Below the pieces are notes generated by a model. It was given only the letters and a program-made list of their open reading frames with translations. It ran no database searches and was not told where the DNA came from. 64,000 nucleotides of DNA. Source: Leguminivora glycinivorella. Taxonomy: Eukaryota > Arthropoda > Insecta > Lepidoptera > Tortricidae. The DNA is taken from positions 16,320,456 to 16,384,455 of the forward strand of contig NC_062973.1 in the NCBI RefSeq assembly GCF_023078275.1, in the 5' to 3' direction. This document shows positions 24,163 through 34,060 of this stretch, one piece after another. A program made the translations under genes and the position numbers. Position 1 is the stretch's first letter. Each line of letters opens with the position of its first letter.

Positions 24163-24210
24163 TTAAAAGCATTTAGACACAAAACGTATTTTGTGTCTAA
24201 ATGCTTTTAA
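24163..24210. repeat. Perfect 22-bp hairpin, 4-base loop
   Basis: Arms 24163-24184 and 24189-24210 are exact reverse complements (TTAAAAGCATTTAGACACAA...) around CGTA. Either a very short foldback element or a structured RNA. Confidence 0.9.
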
Positions 24211-24752
24211 TTCCTGTAATTGGCTTCCCGTATCTACTATGTTTTATATACTTATGTCATAGCTGTTGGATCTCCAAATAAATAAATATAATATAAATAT
24301 AATTTTTTTAACATTAAAAAGAAATCAATCATTCTCAGCATAATACCAACGACTTTAAAACCGAATGAAATAAACCGATTAATATTTAAAGCATCATTTT
24401 TATTTCATTCCGGGTTAATTTATGAATTTCCCGACCGCATTTCACGGAGTTAGCAACACTTCGGTAATCCACCTTTTCGGGGATTACCGTATAATCGACG
24501 CCGGAAAAATATCCCACTCTGTATCGGCGCCACCGGTTAATTACTCTTGAATATTTATTGGTCGTTTGAATAAATCGCTCCCGGCGTAAGCCTTTCCCCT
24601 TTACGTATATTATTCCCGTTTTTACAGTACTAATTTCTTTGTCCCGTACCTTGTGGCTAACAATTGTTTGATAATGCTATCTTAATTCCGTTCCCTGAAG
24701 CTCAAAGCCTTTGAAAGTGAAATGAGGCTTTGAAGAAAATATTTTCTGCGCA

Positions 24753-24758
24753 GACCTT
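24753..24758. repeat. Target duplication GACCTT (left)
   Basis: Identical to 35452-35457, directly abutting the element ends. Confidence 0.9.
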
Positions 24759-26508
24759 AGTAGGTGATTATTGGGAGTTTCAAATCAAAGATTTGAAAAC
24801 TCCCAATATCACTTCATATTTAGGACTCGTACTCAGGTTTATTGGTGATTTAAAACTCCCAATAGGTTTTCAGATGATTTAAAACTCCTAATCGGCTTTC
24901 TCATGATTTGAAACTCTCAATAGGTTTTCAGATGATTTAAAACTCCTAATCGGCTTTCTCATGATTTGAAACTCTCAATAGGTTTTCTGATGGTTTAAAA
25001 AGCACACAAGGTTTACGATTGCATATTTAGAATTAGAACTTGTGAACTGTAAAAGCGCAATCAGATTTTTAACTTAACATTTCGGATTCGTTCATTTGAT
25101 TGAAACAGATGAAGTATGGTGTTCGTTGTTAAATGGTCCATTTCGAAAATGTAAGCCGTAAAGTTAAGTTAGGTATGATATTAAATAGCAAAAGCTTAAC
25201 GCAACACACTCTCCGAGGTGGCCAATCTCAGATGTGGTCTCTCTCAAGCGTTTGCTCGATTGACAGTGGCGTTTGCACACAACGTGTCTGATCAGCTCGT
25301 CAGCGTCGCAGAACACGAATGGACCCCCAAAGTGTGAACTCTGGTGTAGTCGCGTTTTACATGCATCGATTGAGTTTGACCCCCTCCGGGTATGGGATTC
25401 CATATCTATCGACCGCGTAAATACAGAGATCCCCAAGTCTCGAATTCAACACTACATGCCTCGGTTGGCCAAGCCAAGGAATGGTTTACGTGTTGAGGTT
25501 GTCGGTCGTCACAACCCGACATACTACACATCTCCATTTTTATTTATATGAAACATTGTAAAAACTTTATAAGTGTGATGTAGACCCAGTTATGCTATTG
25601 GCTGTTTCGGATTACGTACTCCCACGTCATATCTACTACGAATTTTGTAATATATGGTTTAAAATAACGTATATAAAATATGATCTTCTTTGACACCCAT
25701 AACAAAGAGTTCAGTATAAATTAAAGGCTAGCGTATGTCATATACTGCACTTTGCAAAGCAGAACTTTTCATAAAGATATAAGGTTCAAATTTTGATTAT
25801 ATTAAAATCATGACATACATTGAACAGTATGCGAAATTGCAATCACTCATTTAGTTGTAATTTGAGTCAGTTTACCTGGTTGCTCACTCGCTATGTTTAT
25901 CTTATAAAATGATCACGATTTACATGAATTATAAATGGTTTTGATATATAATAGATCTCAGTATACATATTTCAACTATATTGTGAGTGGTAAAACTCTA
26001 AAAATAATATCGTATTTATTCTCTATGTTTTAGTATGTTAAAAATAAAACAATTAATTTATCATGAAACCATTTTATTTAAGTAATGAGATATATTACAA
26101 GCACGACGACTAACTAAAAAGTAAAGTACATTTTATAACATAAAATTTTCTAATAATTACTCACTTCACTCAACTTTTTTACAATTTTTTATACCAGACC
26201 TTCAGTTGCATTTAATAACTCATCATAGTCATCTTCAACAACATATTGTACTGTAACCCCATTAGATTCGATATTTGATTGCTCCAAATCGGATATACTG
26301 ATTTTAATCAGACGCTTTCCTTTTGTAACCTTTCTGATGACATGGGAATTTAAACCCATTTCTTTTATTTTCCTCTTTCCTTTCTTAGCGATTTTCTTCT
26401 GACTTTTTGCTGGTGTACCTGATAATGGAATTTCTAAAGATGGATTCAGGAGCAAATCCTGGTATTTCAGGTACGCATCCATGTCTTGAGAATAATTGAG
26501 CGGATCAT
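24759..26508. repeat. Polinton left terminal inverted repeat (1,750 bp)
   Basis: Pairs base for base with 33702-35451; I noticed only about five single-base differences and the two arms have equal length. Near the outer end it has a self-complementary stretch (TTGGGAGTTT...AAACTCCCAA) and two 59-bp tandem units (about 24875-24990). The inner end cuts through the copy of the two-exon gene at the sequence ATGATCCG. Confidence 0.95.
26189..26482 (-). pseudogene. 5'-truncated TIR copy of the two-exon Polinton gene
   Basis: From MDAYLKYQDLLLN to the end it is identical to the right-arm protein except a Gln/Glu change, but it lacks the promoter, first exon and the first 48 residues because the TIR ends there. 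Any use of the internal Met as a start is speculative. Confidence 0.7.
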
Positions 26509-26523
26509 GGAGTTACAACAACT

Positions 26524-27405
26524 ATGAAATCTCTTGTATCTATGAATGGGATGGAAGCATCCATGTCTAAGTTATGGGGATTTGATGTCAATGGTATAAA
26601 AAACACGGAAGGTACATTTTCTGTGTCTGTACCTTTAAACAAGATTCTCGGGTTTGCTGAGGATTACAGCAAAATCATAATTAATTGCAAGCATGAACTT
26701 ATTCTTTTAAGATCCAATACTAATTTGAATAGTGTTAAATTAAATGCGAATGAATATATAGACAATATTACTATATCTAAAATAGTATGGCGCATGCCTC
26801 ATGTTAAAGTGTCTGATCGTGAAAGATTAAATTTACTCAAATGTTTAGAAAGAGATCGTGCTGTTCAGATAGCATTTAGGACTTGGGATTTGTATGAATA
26901 TCCGCTCTTGCCTGAGACGTCAAAACATTCTTGGTCTATCAAAACTTCATCGCCAATTGAAAAGCCGCGTTATATTATAATTGGATTGAAAACGGGACGA
27001 AAAAATGAAGCTAATAAAGACATATCACACTTTGATCACTGTAATTTGAGAGATGTTAAAGTTTTCTTGAATTCAGTTTACTTTCCGTACGAAAGTTTTG
27101 ATGTTAGTTTTTCGGGTGAAAAGTTTGCTATATTATACGAACAGTATGCGAAATTTCAACAGTCTTATTATAATCGTCTACAAGCGCCGTTGCTTAGCCC
27201 TAAAGATTTTAAAGATAAAGCTCCTTTATTTGTTATCAACTGTTCTCGTCAAAACGAAACCTTAAAAACCGGTTCAGTAGATGTGAGAGTTGAATTGGAT
27301 TGTGAATCTGATATACCAAAGAACACTGCAGCTTACTGTCTGATTTTAAATGATAGTGTATTTGAATATAAGCCTTTAAGTAATATTACGAAAAAAGTAT
27401 CGTAA
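26524..27405 (+). CDS. Polinton major capsid protein, C-terminal part (N terminus missing)
   Basis: 293 residues. Blocks such as VPLNKILGFAEDY, WRMPHVKV, FRTWDLYEYPLLP, KPRYIIIGLKTGRK, FDHCNLRDVKVFLNS, FVINCSRQNE and TAYCLILNDSVFEYKPLS match what I know of insect Polinton double-jelly-roll capsid proteins. These form the hexagonal shell of a virion. The first jelly roll is incomplete: the frame starts 16 bases after the left TIR boundary, and only GVTTT precedes the chosen Met before TIR sequence. The upstream part was probably removed by the same event that placed the TIR here. It overlaps the next gene by 1 base (TAATG). Confidence 0.75.
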   Translation: MKSLVSMNGMEASMSKLWGFDVNGIKNTEGTFSVSVPLNKILGFAEDYSKIIINCKHELILLRSNTNLNSVKLNANEYIDNITISKIVWRMPHVKVSDRERLNLLKCLERDRAVQIAFRTWDLYEYPLLPETSKHSWSIKTSSPIEKPRYIIIGLKTGRKNEANKDISHFDHCNLRDVKVFLNSVYFPYESFDVSFSGEKFAILYEQYAKFQQSYYNRLQAPLLSPKDFKDKAPLFVINCSRQNETLKTGSVDVRVELDCESDIPKNTAAYCLILNDSVFEYKPLSNITKKVS

Positions 27406-27887
27406 TGCAGCATATATTTGTAGACCTTCAAGGGTTTAAAACAAAAGAAAACGAATTTATTATCAAAGAATTTGCATACAGCACGCTAGAATACACTCAA
27501 GTTTTCTTAATAAAACCCCCTTTTCGATTTTCTAAATTGACGGAAAGTGAAGAGAGGCAGACAAAATGGATTGAAAAACATTTAGGTATTTTGTGGCACG
27601 AAGGTTATGTTGATTATAGAGAATTTAGAAGACTTATTTATAATCATATTAAAGATAAGATAATATTCGTTAAAGGTATGGAAAAAATTAAATGGATTAA
27701 AGAATTATATTCAAACTGTACTGTTATAGATTTAAGTGAAAAGGGTGCACCGAATTTACAAGAACTGTATAAAAAATATTGTATTAATGATTGTATTTTT
27801 AATTGTGTGTACCATAAAAAAACTTGTGCATTAAAATATGTAATATGTATGAAAAAATGGTATTTAGAAAATCACGTTCCTCTTTGA
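27405..27887 (+). CDS. Conserved Polinton-associated protein, function unknown
   Basis: 160 residues, starting IFVDLQGFK with an aspartate in the first strand, followed by ENEFIIKEFAY and IIFVKGMEKIKWIKEL. It ends in a Cys/His-rich tail (CIFNCVYHKKTCALKYV). The pattern is familiar from small insect proteins that accompany Polinton capsid genes. The first strand resembles an RNase H-like/exonuclease fold, but the full acidic set is not evident, so catalytic activity is uncertain. It follows the capsid frame with a TAATG overlap, implying one transcript. Confidence 0.6.
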   Translation: MQHIFVDLQGFKTKENEFIIKEFAYSTLEYTQVFLIKPPFRFSKLTESEERQTKWIEKHLGILWHEGYVDYREFRRLIYNHIKDKIIFVKGMEKIKWIKELYSNCTVIDLSEKGAPNLQELYKKYCINDCIFNCVYHKKTCALKYVICMKKWYLENHVPL

Positions 27888-27945
27888 ATAAATGAATGTG
27901 CTAAATAAGACGCATTTTATTAACCTGTAAATTATACTCCTGAAA

Positions 27946-28037
27946 ACAATGTTTAAATCAACTCATGATACGATATTGTACTCATAATACAGGTATACGA
28001 TCATAACATAAGTATCCTGAGTTGATTTAAACATTGT
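27946..28037. terminator. 92-bp hairpin between convergent Polinton genes
   Basis: Arms 27946-27971 and 28012-28037 pair over 26 bases with one mismatch (ACAATGTTTAAATCAACTCA and its complement). It lies between the stop of the plus-strand 160-aa gene (27887) and the stop of the minus-strand polymerase (28194), where a shared 3' end processing or transcription-blocking element would sit. The role is inferred from position. Confidence 0.5.
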
Positions 28038-28193
28038 ACATAAATATGGTGGGTTTAAAAAAGAAAAACTAATGTTTTTTTTTAAAGTTTATTTAATAAT
28101 AATATACATACTGGCATAGCTAACTTAAAAAGTAAAGTAGGTGTTTACAAATTAGTTCAAAGTTTCCTTTAAAATATCACTATATAACTATAT

Positions 28194-31100
28194 TTAGAAA
28201 AATGAAGCATGTCCCCACGCAAGTGTGTGAATATTGTCTTTTAATATTACTCGTTTATCATCATTCGAAGATAGTGCTACTTTATTAAGAGATTGTGTGA
28301 AAATTTCGTGTTTGATAGACTTAAATACTGCATTATTTTTTCGTAACAATTCTTTATTGAATAAAACATGTTCATAATCACTAAATTGAAGATCTCTGAC
28401 CGCATGCTTTTTTGTGCCCTTTGCTTTCTTGAACTGTTTTTCTTGTGTTTTGAAGCAGTATAATTTCGACCTAAGTCCCACAAACTGATCAATTATTTTA
28501 CCTCCTACCTCATCTTTAAATAACCCTAACACCTTTTTTTTTTTTGGCATATGCCGTATATATTATCCGCTGGGTAATTACTTGTATCTAAGTACCGACC
28601 AAAATGTAACTTTAAATCTCTGTACAAATCATCTGTTTTTATTAAATACAAAAATGAATCGGTATCAGTATAGCACAAACTAAGATTTTCTCCATAAAAC
28701 GGCTTCATATGAGAATAGTGGAAGTTGTACATGTGAGATTTAGATATTTCTAAAACAGTAAATCCTATGTAAATTGGTTTATCGAGCGTAATCTGTTCAG
28801 GATTCATTTGAATGGCGACTAAATCTTCAGTAAACACACTTGCACTATGAAAATTAGGACGTGCTATTAATACTTCGGCACTAGCTTTTTTCTTAGTTTT
28901 GTTCTTGTCGTCAACCCACTGATTAACTAACATTACATTTGTCCTATTTTCTACAGATTCTAACGTTTTACCGAAAAGACTGTTATTGAGAAGTTTATAA
29001 AAGTTCATCTGAAATTCTGATTTTGCATTTTTTCTCAACTCCGTGTTCAATTCAATATACTGCTGTATAAATCGACTTTGCTTAAATTGGATAACTCTAT
29101 GTATTTTTTTTAATTTTAAACCATGACTCAAACAAGTTTTTAAATGCATATAATGAATAACATATTCATATTTGTCGTACAAGTTCGGAATCAGCTTGGG
29201 ATTTTTCGAACCGGGGGGTACAAATCTTTGTGGGCAAAATGGAATATCATTATGTAAGTTATGTAGGTATTCTGGATATTCTAAATCTACTTCTAATATG
29301 AAACCGTACGGGCTATTATCTGGCACATCTAGAAAATTTATTTTGTCAATTTCATCTTTACTCAATAACTTGAAATCGCCATACGGTAAATTACTGCACA
29401 TTGCGAAACCGTAAAGATTGTTACAGTCCATATAAAACAAGAAAGAATCCGGGACAGATGTGTCATAATCGGTCATGTATTTATTATTAGCACGTGCATA
29501 TCTCGTAGAGCAAAGGCAAACACCTCCTCGAATTCCTTTTTGTATCATTCGAATTATTTCAAGATCATTTATGAGTTCTAATTTAACGTTAGTAATAAGC
29601 AACATTGCGTCAAAGCTTAAAGATGGAGTTGTCATGTAAAATGCGGGGTCTAACTTGTAGTTTAACATAGAGGTATGTCTAAAGTTTTCAAATATATCAG
29701 CCAATAACAACACATCTGACTTGAGGTAGAGGTCGGTATAGTCACCCAATGTCTTTATATTAAATATGTTCCAGACATGCTTAGCTCGGTTATATTCAGA
29801 GTTAGAAATAGGACTATCAGATATTGAGCTGTAAAAATAACGTTGTGGTGGTAGTTTGTTTTCTTTGTAAATATCCCAGCAGGTAATATATTCATACGGA
29901 TAAATGCCCTTACTTCTAAGTAGCCCGAATTGAATATGATCAGGAAAGAAACTTCGTAAATGAACAAAGTCTTCATTATTCAAATCAGTCGCTAGTTTTT
30001 CTAAACTGGTTCCTAAAAACTTGAATGAATCGACAAAACGTACAGGCACAAACTCGTCTTTATTTATGTGGAAAAACTTAGTGAAAGAAATATAATTTTC
30101 TTTGTTTTTTGCTATGACCTTTAACCTACCAGTCATTTCTCCTAATTCACGAATAAACAAATGACAATCATAGCCCGATAAATTATGAAAAAATACCGGT
30201 ATAAACTTTGGTAAACGAAATTGAATATTGCAAAACGAATGAGCAGCGCCTCTAAAGCTACCTGTGAGGTGACAATGATCTCTAACTGCATCGTCTAACA
30301 GCAATTTATTACAAAGAAAACAATACTTCGCATTTTTAAACTGGTTTTCTTCGTCCTTTGTAAGCTTTAATGGAGCAGGGCTATTATATATTTCCTTTAT
30401 CTTAGTTACATCACTTTTCAGATAGGTGAGAAATTTACTAACGCAATCTAGCCCCCTATAACTAACATATTTGTTGAGTGAGCTATCATAAGAACACACA
30501 ATATAATACGCAAAGGCAGCCGGAACGTGTTTATGTAACGTGGTAGTACACTTTGAATTAAGCTCATCATCTGTTTTAGGTTGTAATATACATTCAAAAT
30601 CGGCATATATTACAAACGGATTTAATTGCATTCGTTCAAAATGTTTGAACTGGATGTGAGTGCCGGGATCGGGTAATACTGTTGCAACACCACCACAAAC
30701 ATGCTTATTAAATTTATCCTCGTTGTTAAAAAATAATAAACACTCATCACAAAAATAAATTTTTCCATTATGTTTCGTTAACTGTGTCTTTAAAAGTCTA
30801 CCTAAATTTTTTATCAAGCAATAATGTGATTGGTTACCCTTTTCCAGCATTAACAAATTAACATGATGTTTGCGTTTTGTCTTAGTTTTGTATAATGGTC
30901 CAACAACTTCATTTTTTCTTAATCCATAAACATTAATGCTTATATTTGGGTTATTATTTTCAAATATTTTGATATCAGAGAGGCCAACAGGGAAGGTCAT
31001 GTTTTTTATATTGAGAAAGTTATCGAAATGAGGATAAGACGCTATACGATCCTGATTGTTTTGTACGGGAAATAATGCGGCAATTATGCTCCATAAAAAA

Positions 31101-31717
31101 CAGAAATTGTCATTGTTTTTAATATTTACACAAGCTCTTCGATGTTTTATTAACTTTGGTAATTCTATAAATCTAGACGCTCTAAGAGGATTATATTTGT
31201 TTATGTTTATCTCGAGATATAAGTTTCGTAGAAAGCTCCAGCCACTGTCCCGTTCTTGAAATTCATCAATTTTCGTGCTCAATGTCTTCAAAATGGTTGA
31301 AAATATTTCTTTAAATTCGTAACTTTGATGTAAAATGATATTTTGCGTAGCGAATGATTTAATTTCACATGCTTCATTTTTCGGCAAACCAAATTCAGCA
31401 AACAGTTCAAAGTTAACCTTTATAGATCCAAAAGCAAGCCTTCTCGCTTCGAGAATATGTTTAATATGTCTACGAAGAGCGCACAGAAACTTTACCGGTG
31501 AGTCATGGAGGCTACTCTCTGGTCCACGCACTCTGTATGATGCTATTCTACTACGGAAAGCGCTGCTTATTTTTTCAATATCAGGAGTTAATTGAACAGA
31601 GTTATTATTTTTATGCAAGTTAGTGCGCAAGTGAGCAGAAAAGGCTTTACTTGGAATACTTATGTCACACACTGAACAAAATATGGAGCTATTATGAGGC
31701 ATTTTGCCTATTGACAT
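28194..31717 (-). CDS. Polinton protein-primed family B DNA polymerase, with a frame break at A12
   Basis: The first frame (28526-31717, 1,063 aa) has an N-terminal Cys/His finger (about 14-35), a CxxC...H segment (about 323-341), and 3'-5' exonuclease motifs DFE (373-375), NLSGYD (512-517) and YLKSD (664-668). An endonuclease VII-like DHCHLTGSFRGAAHSFC block follows at 480-496. Polymerase motif A is MDCNNLYG (about 762-769), motif B is KLLNNSLFGKT (908-918) and motif C is YTDTDS (1016-1021). It then stops after a Lys run encoded by 12 A. The C-terminal part continues in another frame (28194-28550, ending near ILKDNIHTLAWGH). One indel, an assembly error or slippage would explain this. It replicates the element with a terminal protein primer in the family. 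Confidence 0.88.
28531..28550 (-). other. A12 slippage site or indel in the polymerase gene
   Basis: The minus strand reads ATGCC, twelve A, GGTGTTAGG. The upstream frame ends three codons after the run, while the conserved C-terminal frame needs a net +1 (or -2) shift. The run is long enough for polymerase or ribosome slippage, and also for sequencing error. Confidence 0.8.
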
Positions 31718-31754
31718 AGGAATAGACTAAATTAGACGTAAAAAAGATTAAAGA

Positions 31755-33060
31755 TTATTGGCTTTTTTTATCTGGGAAAAAGGTTCCTTCATCTGTAAAG
31801 TCGTCCTTACAACGATTTAGAATCTTATTTATTCCATCTACTATATCCGAAACGGAATCCACACGATATTTAAAATTAACCAGCGCTTTCTCCCAACGGG
31901 CTTCAGATGGAACGTTTTGAATATCTACTACGTTATACAGTTTAAGATCAATAAAAAGATCACCGGTTAACGAAGCTGTGCGACGCACGTAGCCGCCTGG
32001 GACGCGACGTATCAGCACGGACGACAGAGAGTTGGCAGCGGATGCTCGACGCTGGGCTTCAACATGTCCTTCGTCACCCCAGTTTGAAAACCAGCCTGGC
32101 TTACAATCAGGTGTCTCTTTCTTCGACTTGGTTGTCGTACTGGAATATTAAAAACTTATTTATATTATCGAATACAACAAAATATAATTAGTTAATTAGG
32201 TAAGTACTTAACATTTAAGAATTTAAATACTATGGTTTAAAATGTTTAGATTCAAAGGCTAATTACAATTAGTTAAGTAAATATATGTATTACATATAAA
32301 ATAACTGAATTGAATTAATTACCTTTTAGTTTTGTCTTCTTCATCAAGGTCAGTGTCACTGTCCTGCAACGTATCAGTTATTAACACGGACGATGCGTGC
32401 TTTTTCACAGTTTTCTTTGGTTTGATCTTCTTGCTGTAATATTAAAAACTTTATATTACTTCCAGTTCTCATAAATAAAGAGAAATAAATAAAAAGTTCG
32501 CATTTGTAGACAAGTTTTCAAACACAGTTTTAATTAATTACCTTTTACTAGCACATTCTTCGACGACGTTTCTGTCCAGCGACCAGCCCGCGTCACGTTT
32601 CGGGATCTGAGAAGCGTTTTTCCTTTTGGTTGTTTTCTTCTGAGTCCTACAATACATAGTGATTATCCATCAGATCATTAATAATAACAAAAATTAATAA
32701 TAAGTCAATAAAATCTTAAATTTAATTAAAATACATACTTTAATGATCCAGATTCATCCTCAGAGTCGAGGTCTTTCTTAGACTGGATTACATGGTACTC
32801 AAAGTCAGACCTGAAAATAAAAAATAAGATTCTGTTATGTTCAGTCGAACGAGATTTCACAGTTGTACTTGTACCTCTCTCCAGCGAGGGTTATAAATTT
32901 TAAGTTAAAGTTAATACCAATACGCACTTAACTCGCATAAAACTGCTGCTTAGAAGGATACTTATCGGTAAATTTAATCGAGAACAAACATCACTCAACA
33001 CCATATTCAGAATAGTTTATAGCTAAATAAAATATTACAAACTTACGAACATTGTTTCAA
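31755..33060 (-). CDS. Five-exon Polinton gene for a Lys-rich protein (5' end uncertain)
   Basis: I trace coding exons 32739-32810, 32542-32646, 32323-32433 and 31755-32139 on the minus strand. Each has a GT donor (GTATGT or GTAATT) and an AG acceptor, and every junction keeps frame. A first exon ends at 33047 (TTC|GTAAGT) and its start is unclear: the ATG nearest the donor is out of phase. The protein (about 223 aa after exon 1) has basic blocks (KKTTKRKN, KKIKPKKTVKK), acidic stretches, GWSLDRN and GWFSNWGDEG repeats, and a C-terminal domain RRTASLTGDLFIDLKLYNVV. Function unknown; a basic DNA-associated or virion-core role is only a guess. Confidence 0.6.
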
Positions 33061-33449
33061 GGTGAATTTCTCCGTGTACGTAAAACTCGCACTGTAACAC
33101 TTGCACTTGTTAGAAAATAGTACAGGAAATGAATAAGCCAGGGGTTTTATTAATAAAACGAAACTGATGTAAAGTCATGAGTTAACAACCTAAAAGCAAA
33201 TTATAACTAACATAAACTACAACATTTGCAAAAATACAGTAAGAAACCAATATAATACAAAGGTTGATCATCACTGTAATATAATATTCAACTCAGCTAA
33301 TTATTGAAAAACAAAAGTGTAATATTTCTTTTGTCGGAAACAAGATCCGCATAAAGGTTCCGGCACTAATCAAACGAATGTCGCCGCGTTAAGACCGCGT
33401 TCAATGTGCAAGCTATAATAGCTAATAGCTATACTATATTTTGTTACTA

Positions 33450-33538
33450 CGAAGTTATAAATAGAGCATTTAACAAATTAAAATTACAACAGTTCGAGAT
33501 TTCAAGCCGGGTGCATTATCAGTTTCAAAATCAGAATG
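33450..33538 (+). promoter_or_regulatory. Promoter of the two-exon Polinton gene
   Basis: TATAAATA at 33456-33463 is followed by CAACAGTTC about 32 bases later and by ATCAGTTT (about 33518-33525), both initiator-like, then the ATG at 33536. Transcription would diverge from the Lys-rich gene on the other strand. Confidence 0.5.
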
Positions 33539-34060
33539 GTATGTATTTTACTTTTATTATATTCTGGTATCTTTGAGTACTTTTATTTGGTGTTGAAATA
33601 TATTTAACTTGATATTTTTTTACAGGGCTCGCAACCTATTAACCACGCTGCTGAAATGACTGAAACCACACCATTTTATTCGCAAGTTTGTGAAAAACCG
33701 AATGATCCGCTCAATTATTCTCAAGACATGGATGCGTACCTGAAATACCAGGATTTGCTCCTGAATCCATCTTTAGAAATTCCATTATCAGGTACACCAG
33801 CAAAAAGTCAGAAGAAAATCGCTAAGAAAGGAAAGAGGAAAATAAAAGAAATGGGTTTAAATTCCCATGTCATCAGAAAGGTTACAAAAGGAAAGCGTCT
33901 GATTAAAATCAGTATATCCGATTTGGAGCAATCAAATATCGAATCTAATGGGGTTACAGTACAATATGTTGTTCAAGATGACTATGATGAGTTATTAAAT
34001 GCAACTGAAGGTCTGGTAGAAAAAATTGTAAAAAAGTTGAGTGAAGTGAGTAATTATTAG
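33536..34060 (+). CDS. Two-exon Polinton gene, 145-aa Lys-rich protein
   Basis: Exon 1 contributes only the ATG (33536-33538) before GTATGT. The 87-base intron ends TTTTTTACAG at 33625, and exon 2 (33626-34060) continues in frame MGSQPINHAAEMTETTPFYS. The middle is strongly basic (KSQKKIAKKGKRKIKEMG, VTKGKRLIKISI) and the C terminus acidic. I do not recognise the family. Exon 2 crosses into the right TIR at 33702, so a truncated copy exists in the left TIR. Confidence 0.65.

Larger units (their letters stand above)
22871..24752. other. No recognisable gene; small repeats only
   Basis: Holds a 17-bp tandem (TTGATCGAATCAAGACT, about 2.6 units, 23474-23513), one MITE and one perfect hairpin (listed separately). 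The rest is unrecognised. Confidence 0.4.

Noticed and set aside
24860..25000. A CRISPR-like array in the Polinton TIR
   Set aside because: Only two long units plus partial ones, with no unique spacers; it is a simple tandem repeat in an insect genome.
25164..25551. Protein-coding genes of about 90 codons in the TIR
   Set aside because: Open frames occur on opposite strands over the same bases, no family is recognisable, and the start choices are arbitrary. Kept only as an observation.
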